Positions 1-6,196 of a DNA stretch of 7,579 nucleotides are shown here, in pieces. The stretch is from an uncultured Collinsella sp. GTDB taxonomy: Bacteria > Actinomycetota > Coriobacteriia > Coriobacteriales > Coriobacteriaceae. A program made the position numbers and the translations under genes. The stretch covers positions 1 through 7,579 of the forward strand of contig CABUZF010000046.1 in NCBI GenBank assembly GCA_902495985.1. The letters are read 5' to 3'. Numbering within the stretch: the stretch's first letter is position 1; the number at the start of each line of letters is the position of its first letter. The notes under the pieces are model-generated. The model was not told where the DNA came from and did no database searches. It worked only from the letters and a program-made list of their open reading frames with translations.

Positions 1-1020
1 ATCGATGAGCACGCGACCGTCGAACTCCTTGTGCAGGTGATGGGCCTCGAGCACCTTGTTGCCCAGACGCGGGCCGACAGGGATGCGAATGTCAGTCCAA
101 TCGAGCTTCTGGCTAGCGCGCGCCTCAGCCTCCATCTCCTCGTAGCGGGCCAGACGGGCCTTGTTCTTGGCCTGACGGGCCTTGGGCGAGCTGCGCACCC
201 ACTCGAGCTCGGCCTCCATGCGCTTGGCGAGCTTGGCGTCGCGGTTGCCCTGCGCCTCGATACGGGCGGCCTTGGTCTCCAGATACGTGGAGTAGTTGCC
301 CTTGTAGGGATAAAGGTGACCGCGGTCGACCTCGCAGATCCACTCGGCAACGTTATCCAGGAAGTAGCGATCGTGCGTGACGGCAAGCACCGCGCCCTGG
401 TAGTTGTGCAGGAAGTGCTCGAGCCACAGGATCGACTCGGCGTCCAGGTGGTTCGTGGGCTCGTCGAGCAGCAGCAGGTCGGGAGCCTCGAGCAGCAGCT
501 TGCACAGGGCCACGCGGCGGCGCTCGCCGCCGGAAAGCACGTTGACCGGCATGTCGGAATCGGGCAGCTGCAGGGCGTCCATGGCCTGGCCGAGCTTGGA
601 ATCGATATCCCAGCCGTCGGCGGCGTCGATCTCGTCCTGGAGCTTTCCCATCTCGGCCATGAGGGCGTCCATGTCGCAATCCGGGTCGCACATCTCCTCG
701 CCGATCTTGTTGAAGCGATCGACCTTGGCGATCATGTCGCCAAATGCCATGCGCACGTTCTCGATGACGGTCTTGTCGTCGTCGAGCGGCGGCTCCTGCT
801 GCAGGATACCCACGGTGTAGCCGGGGGTAAGCCTGGCATCGCCGTTGGAAACTTCCTCGATGCCGGCCATGATCTTGAGCAGGGTCGACTTGCCCATACC
901 GTTGGGGCCCACGACGCCGATCTTGGCACCGGGGTAGAAGCTCAGGGTCACGTCGTCAAGGATCACCTTGTCGCCATGGGCCTTGCGAGCCTGATACATC
1001 TGGTAGATAAACTCTGCCAT
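1..1020 (-). CDS. ettA: EttA, ABC-F ATPase (energy-dependent translational throttle); C-terminus cut by window edge
   Basis: ABC-F protein without membrane segments. In E. coli, EttA binds the ribosomal E site and gates early elongation according to ATP/ADP level. The 340 visible residues cover the first ATP-binding domain: Walker A GPNGMGKST (38-46), an inserted 'arm' region (about 94-137), signature LSGGERRRV (162-170), Walker B LLLLDEPTNHLD (182-193) and switch histidine in THDR (215-218). A charged coiled-coil linker (about 248-303) follows, then the beginning of domain two (from about residue 322). EttA is usually about 555 residues, so roughly 215 are missing past base 1. The start MAEFIYQMYQ has an AAAGGA site about 12 bases upstream. 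The arm and the nearly invariant LSGGERRRVALC block favour EttA over Uup or antibiotic-resistance ABC-F proteins. A terminator upstream separates it from sdpI, so it should have its own promoter in 1021-1111, but I see no convincing one there. Confidence 0.93.
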   Translation of the reverse strand, partial: MAEFIYQMYQARKAHGDKVILDDVTLSFYPGAKIGVVGPNGMGKSTLLKIMAGIEEVSNGDARLTPGYTVGILQQEPPLDDDKTVIENVRMAFGDMIAKVDRFNKIGEEMCDPDCDMDALMAEMGKLQDEIDAADGWDIDSKLGQAMDALQLPDSDMPVNVLSGGERRRVALCKLLLEAPDLLLLDEPTNHLDAESILWLEHFLHNYQGAVLAVTHDRYFLDNVAEWICEVDRGHLYPYKGNYSTYLETKAARIEAQGNRDAKLAKRMEAELEWVRSSPKARQAKNKARLARYEEMEAEARASQKLDWTDIRIPVGPRLGNKVLEAHHLHKEFDGRVLID

Positions 1021-1111
1021 TTGCCTGTTTTATCCTTTCTACCTGCTGTTTCCCTATTCTTGATTCGCTTTAGTGGAAACGAAATGAGGGAACCAGCTCT
1101 GAAACGTAACG

Positions 1112-1139
1112 AAAAAGGGGCATGGTTGCCCATACCCCC
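1112..1139 (-). terminator. Intrinsic terminator after the sdpR-sdpI operon
   Basis: Read on the minus strand, GGGGTATGG and CCATGCCCC form a 9-bp stem (one U-G wobble) closed by a GCAA tetraloop (1117-1138), immediately followed by five Ts. GNRA loop, G+C base and U tract make a classical Rho-independent terminator. It lies about 65 bases past the sdpI stop and about 90 bases before the ettA start, so it isolates ettA from the upstream operon. Confidence 0.85.
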
Positions 1140-1164
1140 TAATACTACCTGGGAAAAGTCCCCC

Positions 1165-1198
1165 GGAACATACTATGAACTGCGTACGCTAGTTTTCC
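1165..1198. repeat. Nested inverted repeat around GCGTACGC
   Basis: The perfect 8-base palindrome GCGTACGC (1182-1189) is flanked by AACT (1178-1181) and AGTT (1191-1194) with a single bulged T. Outside these are GGAA (1165-1168) and TTCC (1195-1198). It lies just past the sdpI stop codon and before the terminator. It may be a structured 3' UTR or a protein-binding site; nothing in the sequence decides which. Confidence 0.4.
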
Positions 1199-1204
1199 GC
1201 AACC

Positions 1205-1909
1205 TTAACGAGCGGCTCGCTGCGATTTGCGCCACAGCAGATACGAGTAGACGTAGATGGCTCCGACCGAACCAAACGCCAGAACCGCAATCACCGCGGC
1301 GACGACTTCACTCGAAAGCACGCTGCCTGCCACGCCCATCACAATCAGGCCAATACCCAGCACCATAAAGCAGGCGCCGCCAAAACGCTGCGTACGGCGC
1401 CAGTTCTCGGGATCGGCAAGCGCCCAGGGTGTCTTGATACCGAGCGTATAGTTCTGCTTCACACGCGGCAAGTAGTTGCCTACGCCGATGAACAGCAAAC
1501 CGACAACACCGGAAATCAGCACGTTAACCGAACCGACCGCCGGCACCACGCCCCAGACCGTAAGCTCTCCCAGCCAGCTTATGGCGCACATGAACAAGGT
1601 GAAGGCGATTACGAAGCCCTGGTAGAACTTGCCCGAGGTTCGATATGCCTCACCTTTGGGGTCGATGCGCGGCACCACGCAGAACATTGCGAGAAGCGCC
1701 AGAGGCAGCACGCCGAGCGCGGAGGCCATCCAGCTAGGACCCCAACCGTCGACGGCGCCGTTCGCGCCCCAGTGCGTGGGAATCTGCGCAGGCAAGCTCG
1801 GCATCACCATGAGGTGCGCTACGACATTGGCGACGCACAGAGCGACCAGCGCAATCCACACGCGCGACGATACCCCCGTGGGGTGAATGCCCTTGTTTTC
1901 GTTATTCAT
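1205..1909 (-). CDS. sdpI: SdpI-family integral membrane protein (DUF1648 + SdpI domain)
   Basis: Predicted 234-residue membrane protein with about six hydrophobic segments (roughly 16-37, 61-80, 97-116, 126-145, 178-197, 203-225). The DUF1648 signature follows the first segment (PAQIPTHWGANGAVDGWG, 40-57). The SdpI-type motif occupies the loop at 146-178 (YLPRVKQNYTLGIKTPWAL and then ENWRRTQRFGG). In Bacillus subtilis, SdpI gives immunity to the SDP killing peptide and sequesters its repressor SdpR when toxin is bound. Many homologues elsewhere have no known toxin partner. The chosen start MNNENKG has a GGAAGG site 8 bases upstream; a longer frame to 1951 is open but would lie deep inside the upstream gene. 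The start overlaps the last 8 bases of the ArsR gene, indicating translational coupling. No sdpA, sdpB or sdpC toxin genes are in the window, so the immunity role is inferred from family and context. Confidence 0.88.
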   Translation of the reverse strand: MNNENKGIHPTGVSSRVWIALVALCVANVVAHLMVMPSLPAQIPTHWGANGAVDGWGPSWMASALGVLPLALLAMFCVVPRIDPKGEAYRTSGKFYQGFVIAFTLFMCAISWLGELTVWGVVPAVGSVNVLISGVVGLLFIGVGNYLPRVKQNYTLGIKTPWALADPENWRRTQRFGGACFMVLGIGLIVMGVAGSVLSSEVVAAVIAVLAFGSVGAIYVYSYLLWRKSQRAAR

Positions 1910-2180
1910 CCTTATCACCTTCCGTGTTTGTAAAACCCATAAACCAGCCAATCAAATCCTGCATGACGGTGGTGTTTAAGCTGTATACGATGTTTTGGCC
2001 ATGGCGCTCGTCGGTCACCAACCCGGCGTTTTTGAGCGTCGCCAAGTGATGGCTCAGCGACGGCTTACTGATATCGAAATGCTCGGCAAGCTCCCCCGCC
2101 GTGCAATTGCCCTCGCGCAGCAACTCCAAAATGCGCCGTCGCGTTGGATCGGCAAGCGCCTTAAAACCCTCTCCCGGCAT
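1902..2180 (-). CDS. sdpR: ArsR-family winged-helix repressor, SdpR-like
   Basis: A 92-residue ArsR/SmtB-type DNA-binding protein, close in length to B. subtilis SdpR. The opening FKALADPTRRRILELL is the family's first helix. The recognition region is EHFDISKPSLSHHLATLKNAG, and the wing contains ERHGQNIVYSLN. No metal-binding CxC (ELCVCDL-type) motif is present, so it is not a classic arsenic or cadmium sensor. The tail VMQDLIGWFMGF resembles SdpR. The start at 2180 is chosen because AGGAGG (2185-2190) sits 4 bases before it; in-frame ATGs at 2198 and 2195 lack a good site. It is co-transcribed with sdpI and probably represses its own promoter, since half-sites overlap the -35 box. By analogy with Bacillus, SdpI may relieve repression by holding the repressor at the membrane; that is inference. 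Confidence 0.88.
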   Translation of the reverse strand: MPGEGFKALADPTRRRILELLREGNCTAGELAEHFDISKPSLSHHLATLKNAGLVTDERHGQNIVYSLNTTVMQDLIGWFMGFTNTEGDKDE

Positions 2181-2184
2181 AAGA

Positions 2185-2190
2185 CCTCCT
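2185..2190 (-). promoter_or_regulatory. Ribosome binding site fixing the sdpR start
   Basis: AGGAGG on the minus strand, within GAGAGGAGGT, lies 4 bases before ATG 2180. It supports that start over the upstream ATG pair at 2193-2198. Confidence 0.75.
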
Positions 2191-2214
2191 CTCATCATCT
2201 CTTATGACGCGCAC

Positions 2215-2243
2215 ACTATACTCGATATTTAGATGTTTGTCTA
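2215..2243 (-). promoter_or_regulatory. Sigma-70-type promoter of sdpR-sdpI
   Basis: On the minus strand: -35 TAGACA (2238-2243), a 17-base spacer, and -10 TATAGT (2215-2220). Each box matches the vegetative consensus at five of six positions, and the -10 lies about 35 bases before the sdpR start. The surrounding stretch is clearly more A+T rich than the genes. Confidence 0.75.
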
Positions 2244-2252
2244 ACTATCTAA
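2229..2252. promoter_or_regulatory. Putative ArsR/SdpR operator overlapping the -35 box
   Basis: Three half-sites lie in 24 bases: TTAGA (2229-2233), TCTAA (2240-2244) and TCTAA (2248-2252). The first two form a perfect inverted repeat with a 6-base gap, and the outer TTAGAT/ATCTAA pair forms another (2229-2234 with 2247-2252). The cluster covers the -35 box and part of the spacer, where a bound repressor would block RNA polymerase. Assignment to the adjacent ArsR protein is by position only. Confidence 0.6.
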
Positions 2253-2262
2253 TCTTGTACTC

Positions 2263-2300
2263 AAAAAAATAGCCGCCTCCGCGTAATGCGAAGACGGCCA
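2263..2300 (-). terminator. Very strong intrinsic terminator upstream of the sdpR promoter
   Basis: On the minus strand, an 11-bp stem GCCGTCTTCGC / GCGGAGGCGGC (loop ATTAC, 2272-2298) extends by two more pairs. It is followed by a run of seven Ts (complement of 2263-2269). Two positions pair only as G-U wobbles on the minus strand and would be C-A mismatches on the plus strand, so it works leftward. No convincing minus-strand gene lies upstream of it; the neighbour to the right is tcdA on the plus strand. Confidence 0.8.
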
Positions 2301-2429
2301 CTTCTCACGCTACAAACGTGTTTTTGAGTTGGCCAACCCGCTGCAACGGGTGCCATCTGCTTCAATCTTATGCGAACCCCGATCCCATTTCAACAAGCCC
2401 AAGGGCTCAAATGGAATCGCGATAACACC

Positions 2430-2435
2430 TATAAT
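2430..2435 (+). promoter_or_regulatory. Consensus -10 box upstream of tcdA
   Basis: A perfect TATAAT lies 44 bases before the tcdA start. No good -35 box is visible at 16-18 bases upstream, so strength is uncertain. It probably drives the tcdA-tatD pair. Confidence 0.55.
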
Positions 2436-2468
2436 GGCGATAGCTAAAACACGATTCGCTTCCCCATC

Positions 2469-2473
2469 GGAGG
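2469..2473 (+). promoter_or_regulatory. Ribosome binding site fixing the tcdA start
   Basis: GGAGG ends 6 bases before ATG 2480. An earlier in-frame ATG at 2474 directly abuts this same site, which leaves no spacer. The downstream ATG is therefore preferred, shortening the protein by two residues. Confidence 0.75.
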
Positions 2474-2479
2474 ATGTCT

Positions 2480-3274
2480 ATGACCGAAACCGCTGCCGCT
2501 CTCGTCGAGACACGCGACACCAAGCTCGAGATCATCATGGGCCGCGAGGCACTCGATAAGCTCGCCGATGCTACGGTGTTGGTGCTCGGCTGCGGAGGCG
2601 TGGGCTCCAACTGCTGCGAGGCACTCGCCCGCGGCGGCATTGGTCATTTCGTCATTCTGGACAAGGACATCGTCGCGCCCAGCAATATCAATCGCCAGGC
2701 TATCGCCTTTCACAGCACCATCGGCAAGCGCAAGGTCGATGTTATGGAAGCCATGATCCACGACATCAATCCCACCGCCACCGTTATCAAACGCACCGAA
2801 TACCTGCTGAGCGACAACATCGACGAGTTCTTCGCGAGCGTTTTGGAGCAGACGGACGGCAAGCTCGACTACGTCGTCGACGCCATCGACACCATCTCGG
2901 CCAAGCTCACCATTGCCAAATATGCTCAGGACCACGACATTCGTTTGGTTAGCTCCATGGGCGGGGCCAACAAGCTCCATCCCGAGTGCCTCCGCTTTGC
3001 CGACATTTTCGATACGGTACGTGACCCCATGAGCCGCATCATGCGCAAAGAATGTAAGAAGCGCGGAATCAAGAGTCTGCACGTGCTGTTTAGCTGCGAG
3101 GAATCGGTTAAGACCCAACCCCGCGACCCGTCCAACATCCACGAGCGTACCGAGTTGGGTACCGCCAGCTTTATGCCGCCCATCATGGGTCAGATGATTG
3201 CCGGCGAGGTTATCCGCCAGATCAGCGGGCGCGGCACCGAGCGCGTACGCGCCGACGGCCAACGCCTGGACTAG
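2480..3274 (+). CDS. tcdA: tRNA threonylcarbamoyladenosine dehydratase (TcdA/YgdL, ThiF/E1-like)
   Basis: A 264-residue E1-like adenylating enzyme. In E. coli, TcdA (CsdL) uses ATP to dehydrate t6A at position 37 of ANN-decoding tRNAs to cyclic ct6A. Visible features are a Rossmann nucleotide-binding loop VLGCGGVGS (35-43), strand-end acid ILDKD (59-63), the NINRQ motif that positions ATP (69-73), DAID (134-137) and SSMGGANK (158-165). The C-terminal part carries the FSCEE segment (205-209), corresponding to the FSTE of E. coli TcdA. There is no ubiquitin-like carrier gene nearby and no thiamin or molybdopterin context, which argues against ThiF or MoeB. Length and the DAID, RDP and FSCEE pattern fit the YgdL branch. 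tatD follows after 14 bases, probably on the same transcript. Confidence 0.87.
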   Translation: MTETAAALVETRDTKLEIIMGREALDKLADATVLVLGCGGVGSNCCEALARGGIGHFVILDKDIVAPSNINRQAIAFHSTIGKRKVDVMEAMIHDINPTATVIKRTEYLLSDNIDEFFASVLEQTDGKLDYVVDAIDTISAKLTIAKYAQDHDIRLVSSMGGANKLHPECLRFADIFDTVRDPMSRIMRKECKKRGIKSLHVLFSCEESVKTQPRDPSNIHERTELGTASFMPPIMGQMIAGEVIRQISGRGTERVRADGQRLD

Positions 3275-3288
3275 CAGAATGTCCTGCG

Positions 3289-4071
3289 ATGGAACCGCAA
3301 TTCTTTGACACGCATTGTCATCTTGATTTGATGCTCGGCCCCGATGCTGCAGCCAGTGAGTCGGCGGCGTCGGGTCTGGGGCTCTTTGACTGCGGGGTCG
3401 ACCCACGCGACTTTTCGGCCGCAAACGAGCGCGCCCGTCGCCAACCAAGCATCATCGCCGGCGTTGGGCTTCACCCCTGGTGGCTCGCCGACGGCCGCTG
3501 CGGTCCCGCCGAAGTCAACCTGCTTTGCGAGTTTGCTGCCCAAGAGCGCTACATCGGCGAAGTCGGACTTGACTTTTCCGCTCGTTTTGCCTTAAGTGAG
3601 CCGCTACAAATACAGGCATTTGACTGGCTCTGCGATACACTCGTGCAGCATCCTCTTACCGGGCGAGTGATATCAATTCACGCCGTTCGTTCAGCAGGAG
3701 CCGTACTGGACGTCCTCGAATCGCATGGACTACTCATCCCAAACCCCGACTCCCCCGCTATCATCTTCCACTGGTTTAGCGGTACTTCGGACGAACTCGT
3801 CCGCGCGCGTAATGCGGGCTGTTATTTTTCCGTGAACGAGCGGATGCTCGCCACCAAGCGCGGTCGCGAATACGCCCGACAGATCCCACTCGATCGTTTA
3901 CTGCTCGAGACCGATGCGCCGGCGGAGGCAAACACAGAAACAAGCGCACAGTCGCTCATCAGATCGCTCACAAGGACCTCGATGCGCATTGCCTCACTCA
4001 AAAACTGTGACGCTAAGCACATTGAGTCGGCAGTTTTAGCAAATGCGCGCTCTGTATTTGACCTTCGCTAA
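3289..4071 (+). CDS. tatD: TatD-family metal-dependent hydrolase (putative DNase)
   Basis: A 260-residue TIM-barrel hydrolase. TatD enzymes are Mg-dependent 3'-5' exonucleases implicated in DNA repair and DNA turnover. The metal ligands are in the expected order: H9 and H11 in DTHCHLD, E91 in IGEVGLD, H131 in ISIHAVRSAG, H161 in FHWFSGT, and D209 in LLLETDAP. The GVGLHPWW block (58-65) and YFSVN (179-183) are also typical. No strong ribosome binding site precedes the ATG, which begins 14 bases after the tcdA stop, so translation is probably coupled. Family assignment is firm; the physiological substrate is not known from sequence. The gene runs into the inverted-repeat element six bases after its stop codon. 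Confidence 0.87.
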   Translation: MEPQFFDTHCHLDLMLGPDAAASESAASGLGLFDCGVDPRDFSAANERARRQPSIIAGVGLHPWWLADGRCGPAEVNLLCEFAAQERYIGEVGLDFSARFALSEPLQIQAFDWLCDTLVQHPLTGRVISIHAVRSAGAVLDVLESHGLLIPNPDSPAIIFHWFSGTSDELVRARNAGCYFSVNERMLATKRGREYARQIPLDRLLLETDAPAEANTETSAQSLIRSLTRTSMRIASLKNCDAKHIESAVLANARSVFDLR

Positions 4072-4076
4072 CCCCT

Positions 4077-4307
4077 GTGGGCAAAAAATGCCAAATATGA
4101 GTACTGCTACCGGAATGGATACATTACTTTTAACTTCCCAACCGCCAGAATAATCCTCGATTGTCCGCTAATTAAAGCTTTTACAGTCATTCATCCTGCG
4201 TTTTCGCAAATCTTAAACCCCTCCAGACGCTCAAATCACATCTGAAGGGGTTGATTTTGCTGCGACCAAATTAGTCACAGTACTCATATTTGGCATTTTT
4301 TGCACAC
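4077..4307. repeat. 231-base intergenic element with long terminal inverted repeats
   Basis: The left arm 4077-4106 and right arm 4278-4307 are inverted copies: the inner 26 bases (4081-4106 and 4278-4303) match perfectly and the outer 4 contain one mismatch. The arm begins GCAAAAAATGCC and ends GAGTACTG. The 171 bases between are A+T-richer than the flanking genes and contain a terminator-like hairpin (4216-4252). No convincing ORF and no clear target-site duplication are seen. It fills the junction between the convergent tatD and frlD genes. It could be a MITE-like element, a repeated intergenic palindrome of this genus, or a long dual-orientation RNA hairpin. Confidence 0.75.
4216..4252. 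terminator. Terminator-like hairpin, possibly bidirectional
   Basis: AACCCCT (4216-4222) pairs with AGGGGTT (4246-4252), and CAGA (4224-4227) with TCTG (4241-4244), around a 13-base loop. On the minus strand the intervening position is a U-G wobble, giving an unbroken 12-bp stem. On the plus strand it is a C-A mismatch. Both flanks are T-bearing (GATTTTG on plus, TTAAGATTTG on minus) but neither is a strong U tract. It is placed to end both converging transcripts. Confidence 0.5.
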
Positions 4308-4310
4308 CGA

Positions 4311-4342
4311 GTCCCGGGGAGGCACCCGCACCTCCCCGGGAC
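4311..4342 (-). terminator. Perfect 12-bp G+C hairpin just past the frlD stop
   Basis: GTCCCGGGGAGG (4311-4322) and CCTCCCCGGGAC (4331-4342) pair perfectly around an 8-base loop, starting 7 bases after the kinase stop on the minus strand. There is no U tract on either side, so it is not a canonical intrinsic terminator. It may protect the 3' end of the frl message or be a terminator separated from its U tract by the adjacent repeat element. Confidence 0.45.
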
Positions 4343-4349
4343 CGCTCGG

Positions 4350-5213
4350 CTATTCGACGATTGGTGCTCCGTGGCCCCAAGAACCTTCCATGCCGCACAC
4401 GGTCGAGGCAAACCCGGCAGCAAAGTCGAGCGCGCGCTCGATGGCCTCGGCGCCATCCTCACCACGCTTGACGGAATCGAGATAGCACATCAAAAACGAG
4501 GTGAGGAACGAGTCGCCCGCCCCCATGGTGTCCTTCATGTCCGTTACCGGTTTAGCCAGCTGGCGGTAATAACGCTCGCCGTCGTAAGCAATGCAGCCCT
4601 CGGCGCCCGCCGTAGCCGACACAAAACGCGGACCCAGGCTCTTCACCCATGCCAGACGCTCGCGAATCTCGTCCTCACTCGCGGCATCCGCCGCACTAAA
4701 GAAAGCAAAATCGACGTAGGGCGCAATCTGCTCGTAGTACTCGTCGGTGGAGTCGTCCGAAAAGTCAAAAGAGACCGTGACGCCCGCAGCCTTCAGCTTG
4801 GGCAGCTCGCGCTCGGTGAAGCAATAGTTGCCCGAATGAACCACATCGAACTGCTTCATGTACGCAAGGTCAAAGCGATCGAGGACATAGCGCGCATCGC
4901 CACGGATACCGCCCTCGTTGGAGCCAAGGAAGACACGGTCACCGTCAACGACGGTCACGCGAGCCGCTCCGTTCTCGCCAATCATCTGCTCGCACTTGTC
5001 AAGCTCGATACCCTCATCCTCGAGGCTTGCAATGACATGCTCGGCAGCAGCGTCATTGCCAAAAATGCCCATGTATGCAGAGCGTGCGGCACCGCATTTC
5101 TTGGCATAAACGGCGAAGTTCACCGCATTGCCGCCGGGATACATGGTGTGGATATGCTCGTAGCGATCGACGACGTTGTCGCCAAATCCGAGCGCGTTAA
5201 CGTTAAATGCCAT
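4350..5213 (-). CDS. frlD: Fructoselysine 6-kinase-like PfkB-family kinase (FrlD)
   Basis: A 287-residue ribokinase/PfkB-fold sugar kinase; E. coli FrlD has about 260. FrlD phosphorylates fructoselysine at C6 using ATP. Features shared with FrlD are GDNVVDRY (11-18), PGGNAVNFAVY (26-36), GDRVFLGSNEGG (91-102), VSFDFSD (147-153) and the anion-hole/catalytic block DTMGAGDSF (228-236), with D234 as the catalytic base. The GGNAVN and FDFSD blocks distinguish it from generic ribokinases and fructokinases. The start is supported by GAAGGGA about 8 bases upstream, overlapping the end of the deglycase gene; the two genes are 14 bases apart. As the last gene of the operon it ends close to the G+C hairpin. 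The exact Amadori substrate (fructoselysine, another fructosyl amino acid or glucoselysine) cannot be settled from sequence. Confidence 0.85.
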   Translation of the reverse strand: MAFNVNALGFGDNVVDRYEHIHTMYPGGNAVNFAVYAKKCGAARSAYMGIFGNDAAAEHVIASLEDEGIELDKCEQMIGENGAARVTVVDGDRVFLGSNEGGIRGDARYVLDRFDLAYMKQFDVVHSGNYCFTERELPKLKAAGVTVSFDFSDDSTDEYYEQIAPYVDFAFFSAADAASEDEIRERLAWVKSLGPRFVSATAGAEGCIAYDGERYYRQLAKPVTDMKDTMGAGDSFLTSFLMCYLDSVKRGEDGAEAIERALDFAAGFASTVCGMEGSWGHGAPIVE

Positions 5214-5227
5214 GGCCTTTGTCCCTT

Positions 5228-6196
5228 CTAGTACTCGACGACGCCCATGTAGCGACGGAAATCGGGATCATGGTCAAACACCTTGCCGCGTGCGGCACGC
5301 AGCTCGCAGTTCATGGCGTAGAACAGCACCGGGTCCAGATAGGCACGGACGCTTGCCGGCACGGCTTCCATACCGTACTCCTTGGCATCGAGCACCATCA
5401 GCGTATCGGTATGCGTCTTAAGGAACGCCAGGGCGCGCTCGTCCATAGCACGACACTCGCTGGAACCCATCTGCAGGAAGTAAAAAACGCCATCCTGAGT
5501 AGCCTCGAAGGGGCCGTGGAAGTACTCGGCAGAGTGGATGTAGCTGCAGTGCTGCCACTGCATCTCCATAAGAGAGCAGATAGCGAAACCGTAGGTCTGG
5601 CTAAAGTTGGGACCGCTGCCCAGAATATAGAAGAACTCGTGCTCCTGGCAAAGCTTGGCAAAGCGATCGCCCAGCTCGGCATTTACCTTCTCACGTGCCG
5701 GGGGAAGAATCTTATCCATCTCGGCGATACCGGCATACATATCGGCAAGATCGGCGTAGCCCTCCTGCTGATCGAGCAGCTCTGCCGCAAGCGACAGCGA
5801 AATGCCAGCGGGGACCTCGGCCTGCGGCACACCCTCGCCCCACGGGTAGACCCACGTGGTCCACTTGCCGGAGTCAATCTTGGATCCAGCGTTGTCGGTC
5901 TGGGCGATCACCGTAGCGCCGGCAGCAAGGGCAATCTCGCAGCCCTCGACGACCTCGGGGGTGTTGCCACTGTGGCTGCAAGCAATGACCAGGGACTTCT
6001 TGCCCAGACGGCGCGGGCGCATGATATCAAACTCGCGAGCCGTATAGATATACGAAGTGAAGGTGGTTGCCTCACGCTGCAGAAGCTCATGAGCCGGGAT
6101 CAAATCGATCATGGAGCCACCGCAAGCAATCCAGTAGACGCTGTCGAACTTGCCCTTCTCGGCAATTGCCTCTTTGATCAGATCGTGTGCGTTCAT
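5228..6196 (-). CDS. frlB: Fructoselysine 6-phosphate deglycase-like SIS-domain protein (FrlB)
   Basis: A 322-residue protein with two SIS (sugar isomerase) domains, GlmS-like but without a glutaminase domain. FrlB converts fructoselysine 6-phosphate to glucose 6-phosphate and lysine. The first SIS domain (about 15-110) carries IACGGSM (23-29) and the phosphate-binding SHSGNTPE (74-81). The second carries ILGSGPN (191-197) and SAEYFHGPFE (222-231), the block aligned with the FrlB/FraB active site. The C-terminal HDPDFRRYMGVVEY closely matches the FrlB ending. The start at 6196 is chosen because AAAGGA lies 7 bases upstream; an in-frame ATG at 6229 has no such site. It is preceded by a 62-base gap after frlC, the widest in the operon. 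Related deglycases act on glucoselysine or fructose-asparagine phosphates, so substrate is inferred from the neighbouring FrlD and FrlC. Confidence 0.86.
   Translation of the reverse strand: MNAHDLIKEAIAEKGKFDSVYWIACGGSMIDLIPAHELLQREATTFTSYIYTAREFDIMRPRRLGKKSLVIACSHSGNTPEVVEGCEIALAAGATVIAQTDNAGSKIDSGKWTTWVYPWGEGVPQAEVPAGISLSLAAELLDQQEGYADLADMYAGIAEMDKILPPAREKVNAELGDRFAKLCQEHEFFYILGSGPNFSQTYGFAICSLMEMQWQHCSYIHSAEYFHGPFEATQDGVFYFLQMGSSECRAMDERALAFLKTHTDTLMVLDAKEYGMEAVPASVRAYLDPVLFYAMNCELRAARGKVFDHDPDFRRYMGVVEY

Noticed and set aside
31..1368. Long plus-strand open frame (445 codons) across the ettA region
   Set aside because: It is antisense to ettA, whose ABC-F motifs are unmistakable. Composition is leucine/valine/histidine-rich, as expected of the reverse of a G+C-rich gene, and it runs on through the terminator.
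2331..2354. Hairpin GGC-ACCCG / CGGGT-GCC before the tcdA promoter, considered as a terminator
   Set aside because: It has a two-base bulge and no T tract on either strand; it could be chance.
2444..3448. Minus-strand open frame of 334 codons over tcdA and the tatD start
   Set aside because: Antisense shadow of tcdA; no recognisable domain, and it crosses the boundary of two well-supported genes.
4088..4153. Short plus-strand frame beginning MPNMSTATGMD (21 codons)
   Set aside because: It starts inside the inverted-repeat arm, lacks a ribosome binding site and is more simply explained as part of the repeat.
4077..4307. Phase-variable invertible promoter
   Set aside because: The geometry would allow inversion, but both flanking genes end here, so a promoter in either orientation would only produce antisense RNA, and no recombinase gene is in view. 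Kept only as one option in the repeat finding.
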